A DNA stretch of 64,000 nt from G963676655 sp963676655 (GTDB taxonomy: Bacteria > Verrucomicrobiota > Lentisphaeria > Victivallales > Victivallaceae), in assembly GCA_963676655.2 (NCBI GenBank), contig CAXXKX010000003.1, positions 2,046,001 to 2,110,000 of the forward strand. Direction: 5' to 3'. The notes beneath the pieces are model-generated. The model saw only the letters and a list, made by a program, of their open reading frames with translations. It was not told the origin of the DNA and searched no databases. Within the stretch, counting starts at the first letter, position 1. Every line of letters starts with the position of its first letter. This document shows positions 16,271 to 25,324 of this stretch, piece by piece. A program made the translations under genes and the position numbers.

Positions 16271-17053
16271 TTACCACGATAAAAGATTTTTTATTACCTC
16301 ATTGGGAATAAGCAGCTTAATGGCGGCGAGAACCGCAAAAACTTCAACTACGATTCGAAACCATTTTTGCGGCACTTTCTTGAGGATGACAATACCAAGT
16401 ACGGCCCCCAGAAAGACCACCGGCAGAACCGCAAGATCGGCTTTGAACGAATCCATCGTGATCCGGCCTTCCATTACAAACAACGGTATTTTCAGGTAAT
16501 TCAGAATCAGGAAATACCAGGCGCCGGTGCCCATATATTCATTTTTCGGCAGCTTCATCGACAACAAATAGATCGCCATGACCGGACCGGCCGCGTTAGC
16601 CATTTGAGTAGTCATGCCGGCGAAAAATCCCATAAACGCGCCGAAGGCCCAATGATGCGGGACATTGGCAAACTTGTCGGGATATTTTTCGCGATAGAAA
16701 TTGAGTCCCAGCATTACCAGTACAATAATGCCGATAGCCGGTTTCATTTGCGCGTCATTTATGTGTTCGACAATTAGAGAACCGAAACCGATTCCTACCA
16801 GCGCCCACGGCAGTAGTCGCAGAACGTGTTTCCATTGGGCGTGACGCCGATACCAGGCGACCGCGACCAGGTCGGCGGCGGCCAGCAGCGGCAGCAGCAG
16901 TCCGGTGGAACCGCGCGCGGCAAAAACCATCGCCAGCAGCGGCACGTTCATTATACCGATGCCGGGCACCCCGGTCTTACTTATTCCAACCATTAAAGCA
17001 CAAAGCGCGAGAACGGCCCATTGGGCCTCACTGAAAGCGGGAAAAAAATCCAT
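16271..17053 (-). CDS. TauE/SafE-family permease
   Basis: A 260-residue membrane protein with about eight hydrophobic segments and the typical two-fold repeat of the TauE/SafE (DUF81) family, which is thought to export sulfite, sulfonates or related anions. The first repeat starts with LMVGISKTGVPGIGIMNVPLLA and the second with GFFAGMTTQMANAAGPVMA, both conserved family blocks. The ATG at 17053 follows GAGGT. It lies 16 nt downstream of the histidine kinase, in the unit that starts with mcsA. A link to sulfate released by sulfatases is possible but is only inference. Confidence 0.88.
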   Translation of the reverse strand: MDFFPAFSEAQWAVLALCALMVGISKTGVPGIGIMNVPLLAMVFAARGSTGLLLPLLAAADLVAVAWYRRHAQWKHVLRLLPWALVGIGFGSLIVEHINDAQMKPAIGIIVLVMLGLNFYREKYPDKFANVPHHWAFGAFMGFFAGMTTQMANAAGPVMAIYLLSMKLPKNEYMGTGAWYFLILNYLKIPLFVMEGRITMDSFKADLAVLPVVFLGAVLGIVILKKVPQKWFRIVVEVFAVLAAIKLLIPNEVIKNLLSW

Positions 17054-17069
17054 GAAAAAAATACCTCAA

Positions 17070-19100
17070 TTAATTATCTGTTCCGGTTTGCCTGTCGGAA
17101 AGACCGGAACTTTTTGCCCGTTGCAGGCGCAGAGTCGCTTTCTCAACGACTTTTTTACTTTTCCGGGGCAGGAATATATAGAATGTGGTGCCTTTGCCGA
17201 CGGTACTTGACACGTCGATCCAGCCACGATGATTGCGCACGGTTCCGTATGCCATTGCCAGGCCCATGCCGGTGCCCTTGCCGAACGGCTTTGTCGTAAA
17301 GAACGGATCGAATATCTTCAGCAGAAGTTCTTCGTCCATACCCTCGCCGTTATCCCTGATAGCAATGCAGTGATAACGCTTTTTGTTGATGCGGCGCTTG
17401 GCTCCCGGGGGCATGAATTCCTCGGAAAACTCATCGGCATGACACAGCCGCATCGACAATAAATGCGGTTCAGGAGTGTCTTCCATTGCGTCGGCCGCGT
17501 TCAGCAGAATGTTAATGATAACCTGCTGCAATTGAATGATGTCACCTTTGACGTACATATCGTAAGTCGGGTTTTCGATATCAAATGTAATATTGTGATG
17601 ACTGCCAGGATTAAACAGTTCCGAGCTGCGGCTGGCCAGTTCACGCAAATCAAAATAGGTTTCCTGATATTTACCGCGCCGGGCAAAACCGAGGAGCTGC
17701 TCGGTCAGTTTACCGGCCTGCTCAGTGATGAACGCGACTTTGTTGAGACGATCGGCCACTTTTTCATTTTCCACATCATAAAACAGCCGGATAATGTCCA
17801 CATGGCCCTGGATAGCGTGGATATGGTTGTTGAAGTCATGGGCGATACCGCCGGCAAGACGTCCGACAGATTCCAGTCTCTGCGCATGGGCCAGCTGTTC
17901 GCTTAATAACGCTTTATCCTGGGCCAGGCGGCTTTCCTCGGTAACGTCACGCCCGATCGCCAGGAACATCCGGACGTTTTCAAAAACAATAGATGAAATC
18001 CCGAAATCGATTTCACGCCGGTCTTCTCCTTTACCATAAAATGCCTTGAAACGGATTGGATCGACTACTTGTCCTTCTTTCTGGTCCTCGAAAAGCGCGA
18101 CAAAAAATTCCCATTCCAGTCGGTTGCCGTCCTGATCCCGCATAAGTTCCGGCATGCAGATATTTGGCAGTTTGGCCAGTGATGTCACTTTCAGGGTTGC
18201 CAGGGCAGCTTTGTTGGCATCAAGGATCATGCCGTCGGGGCTCAACAGCATAATCAGTTCGCCGGCGCTCTCGACTACCATCTGGTAACGTCCTTCCCAT
18301 TCACGCAGATTGCGCTGCAGGGTCTGAGCACGTCCGTAGCTGCCGAAAAAGGCGAAAACGATATCCAGCGCCCGACGTTGTTCGCCCGGTTTTTCCCGTT
18401 CAATCCGGAATACATAAATTGAGGCCAGCAAGCTCAACCAGACAGTCGCGGCGGATTTGACCAGAAATGAGCTGTTAACGTAAATCCACCATTGAGGGCG
18501 GTTCCAGTAAGTTACCGACAAATAGACGAATGAATCCACCATCTGGGTAAATATCAACGCTCCGAGAATACAGAAAAACATCCGGCATTTCAAGTTGCGC
18601 AGACGTTGAAAAAAGATTGGCAGCAGAAACAGGTCCAGAGCCTGCGCCAGCGTTGAACCGGCCATTGTATGGCGCGACTGCTGGAGTAGAAAGTCAACCG
18701 AATCGGCGGAAGTTCCGTCAGAGATGGCGTGTCCCATCCAGTTTAACTGGGTAATCGTCAGACTGCTTAAATAGAAAAAGAGTCCAAGTGCGGTCATCGC
18801 CCCGATGATCATGCGTTGCGCCGCCAGGGTTCCGTCACAAACATAGATCAGGAGAAGGATTGTCAGATAAGGCAGAAAAAGCACGGTCGGGCCAATATAG
18901 AAATCCATGCCGAGACCGCCGGGAATAGATATTTTCAGTTCCGCTGCGCTGACAAATTGGGTGAAAACGAACAACAGGCCGATTGAGATGTAGAAAGCGG
19001 TGCTGCCGAACAGTCTCCTGACGCTGTACATCAGCATCAGGGCGACAAAGACGAAACTCATTTCCAGAAACGCCAGCAGTACCGCGTAAATACTTTCCAA
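17070..19100 (-). CDS. Membrane sensor histidine kinase with PAS domain
   Basis: A 676-residue protein. Residues 1-232 hold about seven hydrophobic segments. A PAS domain spans about 268-390 (MVVESAGELIMLLSPDGMIL and AIGRDVTEE). The DHp helix has LAGGIAHDFNNH, with His421 as phosphoacceptor. The ATPase domain has an N-box (INILLNAADAME), a G1 box (RDNGEGMDEE), FDPFFTTKPFGKGTGMGLAM and a C-terminal beta part. No receiver domain or partner response regulator lies nearby, so its target is not visible. The start is a TTG at 19100 with GGAG 8 nt upstream; an ATG just before it runs straight into a stop. It is 22 nt behind mcsB, which suggests co-transcription. Confidence 0.9.
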   Translation of the reverse strand: MESIYAVLLAFLEMSFVFVALMLMYSVRRLFGSTAFYISIGLLFVFTQFVSAAELKISIPGGLGMDFYIGPTVLFLPYLTILLLIYVCDGTLAAQRMIIGAMTALGLFFYLSSLTITQLNWMGHAISDGTSADSVDFLLQQSRHTMAGSTLAQALDLFLLPIFFQRLRNLKCRMFFCILGALIFTQMVDSFVYLSVTYWNRPQWWIYVNSSFLVKSAATVWLSLLASIYVFRIEREKPGEQRRALDIVFAFFGSYGRAQTLQRNLREWEGRYQMVVESAGELIMLLSPDGMILDANKAALATLKVTSLAKLPNICMPELMRDQDGNRLEWEFFVALFEDQKEGQVVDPIRFKAFYGKGEDRREIDFGISSIVFENVRMFLAIGRDVTEESRLAQDKALLSEQLAHAQRLESVGRLAGGIAHDFNNHIHAIQGHVDIIRLFYDVENEKVADRLNKVAFITEQAGKLTEQLLGFARRGKYQETYFDLRELASRSSELFNPGSHHNITFDIENPTYDMYVKGDIIQLQQVIINILLNAADAMEDTPEPHLLSMRLCHADEFSEEFMPPGAKRRINKKRYHCIAIRDNGEGMDEELLLKIFDPFFTTKPFGKGTGMGLAMAYGTVRNHRGWIDVSSTVGKGTTFYIFLPRKSKKVVEKATLRLQRAKSSGLSDRQTGTDN

Positions 19101-19122
19101 CTTACATTCTCCAGTCCAGTGT

Positions 19123-20193
19123 TCAAGCTTTCTCTATATTTTTCAATTTTTCCCGCACCAGTTCGGCCCGTAAAATATTTCTTTCACGGTCATCGAGTAC
19201 CCGTCCTTCAAACTTTTGCAGATGAGCCGGATGAATTATCAGCAGCAACTCATTGACGGTATGCATTTCAAGCGCGGTAAACATGTCCAGAGCCACTCCC
19301 AGGCGCAGCGCTGATAAAGAGTTCAATGCTTCGCCGGAAGTCAGAACATGGGCGTATCTGAGGACACCGTACGCCCGGCCGACGAAGTCCGCCAGCAGTT
19401 GGCGGTCCTGTTCAAGCAGGTGCATCCGGAAGTGTTTTTCGTGGTTGATCAGCTGTTTGACCACCGCCGCCAGCTGGGAAATTATTTGTTCTTCAGTTTC
19501 CCCCAGGGTGCTGCGGTTTGATATCTGAAAGAGATTGCCCATATTGTCGGAACCTTCGCCAAAGAAGCCCCTGGCCTCAAAGCTGAGTCGCCCGATGCCC
19601 TGAACCGCGGCGGCGATCCGGTTGGTCAGAACCAGGGCCGGCAGATGCAGCATTACCGAGACCCGCAGTCCCGTTCCGACGTTGGTCGGACAACAGGTCA
19701 GGAAGCCGAGACGGTCATCCCAGGCAAAATTCAACTCCTGCTTCAGCTGGTCATCAATTCCGCTCAAACGGCTCCAGGCCTTTTCCAGATTCAGACCGGG
19801 ACACATGACCTGCATGCGTAAATGATCTTCCTCGTTAACCATGATACTGCATGATTCGTCCCGGCTGACCAGAAGAATTGTGCCGATTTCGCGTTCAATA
19901 AAGTCGCTGCTGGCCAACCGCCGTTCCAGTAATACCTTGCGGTCCACGTCCTCCATGGTCTGTGGGACAAAGATCAGCGGATCTTTTTCGGGACATTGCA
20001 GTTTTTCGGTTGCGGCCTTTACCGCGTCGCACACAGTCAGCAACTGGCTGTTGTCTGCAGCGACCGGAAACGGAACCCCGGTCAAATTACGTGCCAGGCG
20101 GATACGAGAGCTGATGATGATATCATTTGCTTCGGTGTCGGCCAGCCAACTGACTTTGCTGTTGAGAAAATGATCGATTGGATTTGATTTCAT
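19123..20193 (-). CDS. mcsB: McsB protein-arginine kinase
   Basis: This ATP:guanido phosphotransferase-family protein (356 residues from the chosen ATG) has ISSRIRLARNLTGVPFP at the N-terminus and the catalytic loop TCCPTNVGTGLRVSVM. McsB phosphorylates arginines on proteins and in Firmicutes marks them for ClpCP. The preceding gene encodes its partner McsA. No ctsR or clpC lies in the window, unlike the Firmicutes ctsR-mcsA-mcsB-clpC operon. The ATG at 20193 is preferred; a TTG at 20199, one nt after the mcsA stop codon, would add two residues. Substrate choice in this lineage is unknown. Confidence 0.93.
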   Translation of the reverse strand: MKSNPIDHFLNSKVSWLADTEANDIIISSRIRLARNLTGVPFPVAADNSQLLTVCDAVKAATEKLQCPEKDPLIFVPQTMEDVDRKVLLERRLASSDFIEREIGTILLVSRDESCSIMVNEEDHLRMQVMCPGLNLEKAWSRLSGIDDQLKQELNFAWDDRLGFLTCCPTNVGTGLRVSVMLHLPALVLTNRIAAAVQGIGRLSFEARGFFGEGSDNMGNLFQISNRSTLGETEEQIISQLAAVVKQLINHEKHFRMHLLEQDRQLLADFVGRAYGVLRYAHVLTSGEALNSLSALRLGVALDMFTALEMHTVNELLLIIHPAHLQKFEGRVLDDRERNILRAELVREKLKNIEKA

Positions 20194-20200
20194 AGGCAAG

Positions 20201-20752
20201 TCAACTCTGTTCCATTTCTTCTTTCAACTTTTTGATCTGGTCGCGAATATCCGCGGCCATTTCGTATTCTTCGCGCATGACCAGTTCCTGCAATTCTTTC
20301 TGCAGGCGCAGCATTTCCAGCATTTGTTGAGGAGAACCGGAACGGTCGCCGCTGGGTTTTTTACCGACATGCATTGTCCCTCGGTGCAGTTTTTCCAGTG
20401 ATGGTTTAAGCAGTTCCGCAAACGCTTTATAGCAATCGGCACAGCCGAGTCGTCCGCCTGACTGGCGCATTTTTTCGATTGTCCAGCCGCAGGTCTTACA
20501 AACTATTTTTGACGCATCGAGCTCAACTTCTTCCTCATCGGTTTCGTCTGAAATCGGTTCCAGGCCGGGAATTTGAATTTTTTCGGAAATATTATAGATC
20601 AGTTCGGCCAGATTAAAGGGATTGAGAGCTGAATCGCCGGAAGCTTTGGCGGCCGCGCATTTGGCGCAGATATGTAAGGTTTTCTTTTCGCCGTTGATAA
20701 ATTCCTGAATATGAATAGTTGCAGGATTCTGGTGGCATATATGGCAAAGCAT
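20201..20752 (-). CDS. mcsA: McsA, zinc-finger activator of McsB
   Basis: The 183-residue protein has two pairs of CxxC motifs (CHIC, CAKC, then CKTC, CADC) that should bind zinc, and a C-terminal UVR motif (LQKELQELVMREEYEMAADI). This is the McsA layout. McsA activates the arginine kinase McsB and helps deliver clients. It is the first gene of a minus-strand unit continuing with mcsB, a histidine kinase and a TauE-type permease. The divergent gene is an IclR regulator, 249 bp away. Confidence 0.93.
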   Translation of the reverse strand: MLCHICHQNPATIHIQEFINGEKKTLHICAKCAAAKASGDSALNPFNLAELIYNISEKIQIPGLEPISDETDEEEVELDASKIVCKTCGWTIEKMRQSGGRLGCADCYKAFAELLKPSLEKLHRGTMHVGKKPSGDRSGSPQQMLEMLRLQKELQELVMREEYEMAADIRDQIKKLKEEMEQS

Positions 20753-20909
20753 TAAGATTTCTCCAAATTTAATCCCTGTTCATGCAGTCTTTTAAATAAA
20801 GAATATACATCAGACCTTGAATAATACAAGAACAGACATTACCGGGAACAGTTTTTTTTCCTTTCCGGTAAGTGTTGTTCAGGAAAATTAAAAAAAATTG
20901 TTAAACCTC

Positions 20910-20938
20910 TTGACATTTTCCCGGTTGTCTTGTATAAT
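20910..20938 (+). promoter_or_regulatory. Sigma-70 promoter of the IclR operon
   Basis: A consensus -35 TTGACA (20910-20915), a 17-bp spacer and a consensus -10 TATAAT (20933-20938) precede the IclR-family gene. Transcription would start near 20945, directly in the operator-like repeats. This is one of the cleanest promoters in the window. Confidence 0.85.
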
Positions 20939-20942
20939 AGGT

Positions 20943-20979
20943 TATCAACATTAAAGATAATATATCAACATTGTTGATA
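20943..20979 (+). promoter_or_regulatory. Probable operator of the IclR-family regulator
   Basis: TATCAACATT occurs at 20943 and again at 20963, exactly 20 bp apart. The second copy is part of a perfect 17-bp palindrome TATCAACA-T-TGTTGATA (20963-20979), and the first lies in a weaker dyad (TTATC with GATAA). Both sit over the predicted start point, a position suited to repression of the operon by its own first gene. Confidence 0.65.
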
Positions 20980-21001
20980 GAGATAAAAAATTGAGGTAAA
21001 C

Positions 21002-21757
21002 ATGATACAATCACTGGAACGCGCTTTTCAAATACTCGAACTTTTGAATTCGTTGGAAAGTGCCAAAAAAGGGCTTGGCGGACTCGAAATCAGTAAGCGG
21101 TTAGGGTTGAAACATCCGACGGTACATAATTTTTTGAAATCGCTGCATGAGTTGGGTTATATTGAAAAAGACCCGGAAACGAACAAGTTCCGACTGGGGC
21201 AGAAATCTTTGAACTTGGGACTTAGTATACTGAACGGCAACAATCTGAACCATCTGGCGCGGCCAATTGTCAGGGAGCTGGTCAACAGCGTCCAGGAAAC
21301 AGCGGTATTGACGGTTTTCGATCAAAACCTCCGTCACACTATTCTGGTCGAGGAAAGTTCAAAGCCGATAAAAATTTCGATCAATACTTTTGTTGATAAA
21401 AATTTTTATACCACTTCCACCGGACGCGCTATGCTATGCTGTATGAGCGAACAGCAAATTGATGACTTATTGGAAGCAGTTCCGTTATTGGAAGATTATT
21501 CTTTTTGTCCCAAAAACCGCGAAGAGTTGAATGATATCCTCAATCAAACCAGATTGCAGGCCTATGAAGTAATCGATAAAGGAGATATTACGGTCATTGG
21601 CGTCCCCATTTACAATAAGGAAACTCATCTATACGCGGCATTGGGCGTATATTTCCCGACAAACGGCGGTAAAAGCAGTGAAGAGCTTGCGGACATTATT
21701 GGTGAAATAAAAGAAGCGGCAACAAAAATCAATTCGCTGCTCAGTAAAAACGGATAA
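21002..21757 (+). CDS. IclR-family transcriptional regulator
   Basis: The 251-residue protein has an N-terminal winged helix (SLERAFQILELLNSL, ISKRLGLKHPTVHNFLKSLH, GYIEKDPETNKFRLG) and the IclR effector domain (TSTGRAMLCCMSEQQI, VIDKGDITVIGVPIYN). IclR proteins usually control catabolic genes and often their own gene. It is preceded by a consensus promoter, an operator-like palindrome and a GAGGT ribosome site. It is the first gene of a unit with gaps of only 4-5 nt to the next two genes. Confidence 0.92.
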   Translation: MIQSLERAFQILELLNSLESAKKGLGGLEISKRLGLKHPTVHNFLKSLHELGYIEKDPETNKFRLGQKSLNLGLSILNGNNLNHLARPIVRELVNSVQETAVLTVFDQNLRHTILVEESSKPIKISINTFVDKNFYTTSTGRAMLCCMSEQQIDDLLEAVPLLEDYSFCPKNREELNDILNQTRLQAYEVIDKGDITVIGVPIYNKETHLYAALGVYFPTNGGKSSEELADIIGEIKEAATKINSLLSKNG

Positions 21758-21761
21758 AATT

Positions 21762-22916
21762 ATGGCAGACAAACAACAGCAATTCATGGTAGACAAACAA
21801 CAGGAATTACTTGATACCGTTGGAAACAACATTTTCCGATATTTATTAAGAGTTCAAGATTTTTCCCCGGGCGAATATTATGGTTCATTCTGGAGCATTA
21901 AAGCCTACCACGGTCCACTGGTTGACTGGCACGCCGGCGGGGCGCATCACCACCGCGGCTGCGGTTCCGCGGCTCTGGCTCTCTGGAACATCGGCAAGGC
22001 GGAAAACCGGCAGGAACTGCTGGACCGGGCCGAGACCGCTTTCGACTGGCTGGTTTCCCGGCAGCACGAACGCGGCGGCTGGACCGAAGTGCAGAACAAT
22101 GAAAACCCGTCCGACTGGGAACAAACCGGGCTGACCGAGTTATCCACAATCGCAACCGGTTTTGCGATTCATGGTCTGGCGCAGGCCCTCATCGACGGTT
22201 TGCCGCCCAAAAAGAGCTATATGGACAGTCTGAAACAGGCCGGACATTGGTTTTTGAGTATAGAATGGCCGCAGGGATCGGGAATCTTTCCGCACCATGA
22301 ACGCTCCCCCTACAATACTTTGAACGCCAACACACATGCCGCTGATGCTCTGATGTTGATTTATCGCGCGCTCGATGAGGTATATGACGTCACAATCAAT
22401 ATTTTTCTGCAGGGAGCCCGGCGGGCAATCGCAAAGACCATGGAGTCGCAATGGGAAAACGGCTGTATGCCTTACCGGGATTACGGTGGGGAAACCATCA
22501 ATTATACTTCGCTGGTAATCTGGTGTATGCTTAATGCGCTTGATAATCTGCCGAAGAGAGCAAACTCATCGGCCTACTGGTCGGAAACTGAAAAGTGCCG
22601 GACCGCGATCGACCGGGCCTGCGCATATCTGCGCAGCAGTATCAATGCGGAAGGTTCGCTCAAATGGGATCGGGAATCATCGACCGCAAAATATAATATC
22701 TGGACTTATTTCATTACATTGAACGTCCTCTTAAGAGTTGGCGGTGCGGATAATGAAGCGGCTGCCGGTCGCTTGCTGAAGTTCATTTCAACCAGGCTCG
22801 GCAGTGACGGCCTGCCGCTGATGCGGGAGGATGTTACCGAGGAAATAACCGAATGCGCCTATATGCAGGCGGATATTTTGATGTTCATATTACCTTTTAT
22901 ATCAACTGAAGGATAA
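21762..22916 (+). CDS. Alpha/alpha-toroid protein, function unknown
   Basis: A 384-residue protein without signal peptide. Repeated helical hairpins (AALALWNIGKAENRQELLDRA, GWTEVQNNENPSDWEQTG, LNANTHAADALMLIYRALDE, LKWDRESSTAKYNIWTYFI) suggest an (alpha/alpha)6 or prenyltransferase-like toroid, a fold used by many polysaccharide lyases, glycoside hydrolases and terpene cyclases. Conserved-looking acidic and aromatic residues line several hairpins, but I cannot assign a catalytic pair. The gene follows the IclR gene by 4 nt and precedes an M14-type peptidase by 4 nt, so it belongs to the IclR-controlled pathway. A cytoplasmic enzyme on a glycan-derived or related small substrate is a guess. 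Confidence 0.7.
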   Translation: MADKQQQFMVDKQQELLDTVGNNIFRYLLRVQDFSPGEYYGSFWSIKAYHGPLVDWHAGGAHHHRGCGSAALALWNIGKAENRQELLDRAETAFDWLVSRQHERGGWTEVQNNENPSDWEQTGLTELSTIATGFAIHGLAQALIDGLPPKKSYMDSLKQAGHWFLSIEWPQGSGIFPHHERSPYNTLNANTHAADALMLIYRALDEVYDVTINIFLQGARRAIAKTMESQWENGCMPYRDYGGETINYTSLVIWCMLNALDNLPKRANSSAYWSETEKCRTAIDRACAYLRSSINAEGSLKWDRESSTAKYNIWTYFITLNVLLRVGGADNEAAAGRLLKFISTRLGSDGLPLMREDVTEEITECAYMQADILMFILPFISTEG

Positions 22917-22920
22917 AGAA

Positions 22921-24015
22921 ATGTTTACGGTTTCCGGCAATTTCGACAGCGCCAACCCACGACCGGAAGGAATTGAAAAGGTCGCGGAAAATCATTATAT
23001 TCTGCGGCCTTTTTCTGAAACAGACATCGAGTCTTTTAAACTTGATACGCAAATTACCAATAGTTCAACTGAATGTAAAACTATAAAACTGGACGTATTC
23101 TGGAAAACCGAACCGTTTTCAGAACTCCGTGACTGCTTTTATTGGAAACATGAATCATCCGGGGAGTGGATTGTGATTCCGGCGTCAACCGCTCCTGGCA
23201 AATCTTTTATTGAATTTGCGGTTTCACCAGGCTGCGGCATCCTGTCGCTCCATCCGCATTACGGTTATGAGGACTGTGAAAAATTCGTCGCTTCGCTGGA
23301 TCACCCGGCTTTGGAATCAAAAATCGCCGGCAAAACGGACAAGGGCCGGAATATCCGGCTTCTGAAAGCCGCTGCGGTTATCAATAAACCGGAGAAAAAA
23401 TTTCTGATTTCGGCCCGGAATCACGCCAATGAAAGTTCCGGCAGTTATTGCGTTGAGGGCATGCTGCACTGGCTTTTGAGCGATGATCCGTTAGCCTTGT
23501 ACGCGTTGAGCCGGCATGAGTTTTATTTTATTCCAATGAGTAATCCGGACGGCGTGGCGGACGGGATGGCCCGGCACACCGGAAATAAACTGACCGATTT
23601 AAATAAAACTGAACAATGGCACCGGGAAAATTGTCCGGCGGCATTGTCGGACAGCACATTGAAGGTTTACACCGGACTGTTGGATTCCATTCAGCCAACC
23701 CATTTCATGAATCTGCACAGTTATCTATTCAAGTTTCAGGATGAACTTTACGTACGGGCAGTTGAAGAGGCCGAGAGATTTTTCCGGTTTATGCCGGACC
23801 AGATAAAATACGGCAAGGTTTGGAAAACCCGGATTCACGATCATAAACCGTTCCCGACCGGTTATTGCCATGAAAAATACGATACTTTTCCGCTGCTGCC
23901 GGAAATTCCGTGGTTCGGCCGGAACGCCGCGGCGATGCGGGAAACCGGGGCCGATCTGCTCAAAGCGTTTATCCTGATGAATACCGTCGGCGCGGCCAAC
24001 TGGGGCGATATATGA
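22921..24015 (+). CDS. M14-like zinc carboxypeptidase-family protein
   Basis: The 364-residue protein has an N-terminal beta domain (about 1-120) and an M14-type core. Zinc ligands are likely His168 and Glu171 (RNHANES) and His266 (NLHSY), and NPDGV stands at the usual substrate-loop position. M14 enzymes remove C-terminal residues from peptides or cut amide bonds in cell-wall or modified substrates. No signal peptide is seen. It is the third gene of the IclR unit, 4 nt after the toroid gene. Such cytosolic M14-like proteins with an N-terminal beta domain resemble deacylases or AGBL-type peptidases. The substrate is unknown. Confidence 0.78.
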   Translation: MFTVSGNFDSANPRPEGIEKVAENHYILRPFSETDIESFKLDTQITNSSTECKTIKLDVFWKTEPFSELRDCFYWKHESSGEWIVIPASTAPGKSFIEFAVSPGCGILSLHPHYGYEDCEKFVASLDHPALESKIAGKTDKGRNIRLLKAAAVINKPEKKFLISARNHANESSGSYCVEGMLHWLLSDDPLALYALSRHEFYFIPMSNPDGVADGMARHTGNKLTDLNKTEQWHRENCPAALSDSTLKVYTGLLDSIQPTHFMNLHSYLFKFQDELYVRAVEEAERFFRFMPDQIKYGKVWKTRIHDHKPFPTGYCHEKYDTFPLLPEIPWFGRNAAAMRETGADLLKAFILMNTVGAANWGDI

Positions 24016-24119
24016 TAATTTATTGTAAGATTGCATATCTCACATCGAACACTAAACATCGAATGAAAGAATATTGATTGAAGAAGTAATAATTATACAT
24101 TGACATTTGGAAACAGAAT

Positions 24120-25280
24120 ATGAAAAATTTATTTAGAGAGTTGTTAACCGTATCTGTATTGATGACCGCGGTTTGGGCGACGGCGAAACCGGTTAAAATT
24201 ATCTGCTTTGGAGATTCAATCACCAAAGCGGCCAGAGTATCTGAAGAAAAATCATTTATCGGGATACTGAGCAAAAAACTGCAGCAGGCGGGTGTTCAGG
24301 CGCAAATTGTCAATGCGGGTGTCGGCGGCGATAAAACGAGTAATGGTGTGGCGAGGCTCCAAAAAGCGGTTTTGGCGCAAAATCCGGATTTCGTGGTCAT
24401 TATGTTCGGCTGTAATGATTCGTATGTTGATCACGGCAAAACCGGTCCGCGACTGCCGCTTGCACAGTTTAAAAAGAATCTGAACTACATGGTTGAAGAG
24501 TTGCGCAAAAGAAAGATCGTGCCGGTACTTATGACCACTACACCGATTGATAATAAAAAAGTTAATTATTATCCTTACAGTTTCCATGGTGCGAACCATT
24601 TTTTGAAACTATATAACAATGCGGTTCGTGAAATTGCTAAAACTAAGAAAATTGCCCTGGTGGACAACTTTGCCGATTGGGAGAAATATTGTATGAGCGG
24701 CGGTAAAGTCGGAGATCTGCTGTTTGACGCGGTCCATCCGAATGAGGCGGGTTACGCCAGGATCGGCGCCGGCATGGGGCCGGTAATGCTGCAAGTTTTG
24801 ACCAATAAAAATCATGAGGTAAAACCTGAGGTCGTAAAAGATAATCGCAACCTCGCTCTGGGTAAATCCTACGTCAGCTCGTCAAGAAACAACAAATCCG
24901 GCTGGCAGGCAGGCTTGACCGACGGGAAGAAAACGGCGGTGGACGGAGCCGACACGATTGTCGGTGGATATGCAACCGGTCCGGATGCCAACTTTCCCAA
25001 AACGGTGGTGTTGGACCTGGAGTCGAAGGTCGATGTCAGCCGGGTATTATTATATAATATGGCTAAATATGGAACTAAAACCGTAACCGTAAGTGTTTCG
25101 ACCGATGGTAAAACGTTCCGGGAAGTCGGAACACAGGTTTTCAAAAAATCGGACGGCAAAGTGTATACTTACAGTTTGCCGAAACAACCGGTCAGATTTG
25201 TCAAAATAGCTTTTACAGACTGTTATAAACTTGGCCATAATTATCTGTTTCTCCGGGAGGTGGAAGTCTATGAAAATTGA
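24120..25280 (+). CDS. Secreted SGNH hydrolase with C-terminal F5/8-type domain
   Basis: A signal peptide (about 1-22, ending AVWATA) is followed by an SGNH core: IICFGDSIT with nucleophile Ser33, GVGGDKT, FGCNDS, and DAVHPNEAGY with the catalytic Asp and His. From about residue 245 a beta-rich domain (NLALGKSYVSSS, VVLDLESKVDVSRVLLYN, RFVKIAFTD) resembles a discoidin/F5-8 type C carbohydrate-binding module. Together they suggest a glycan acetyl-esterase, for example rhamnogalacturonan-type. It lies between the IclR unit and a prepilin-like gene on the same strand. Confidence 0.86.
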   Translation: MKNLFRELLTVSVLMTAVWATAKPVKIICFGDSITKAARVSEEKSFIGILSKKLQQAGVQAQIVNAGVGGDKTSNGVARLQKAVLAQNPDFVVIMFGCNDSYVDHGKTGPRLPLAQFKKNLNYMVEELRKRKIVPVLMTTTPIDNKKVNYYPYSFHGANHFLKLYNNAVREIAKTKKIALVDNFADWEKYCMSGGKVGDLLFDAVHPNEAGYARIGAGMGPVMLQVLTNKNHEVKPEVVKDNRNLALGKSYVSSSRNNKSGWQAGLTDGKKTAVDGADTIVGGYATGPDANFPKTVVLDLESKVDVSRVLLYNMAKYGTKTVTVSVSTDGKTFREVGTQVFKKSDGKVYTYSLPKQPVRFVKIAFTDCYKLGHNYLFLREVEVYEN

Positions 25281-25324
25281 GTCTTTTAAACTAAAAAAAA
25301 CGCATAAACTAGAAAGGGAAAAAA

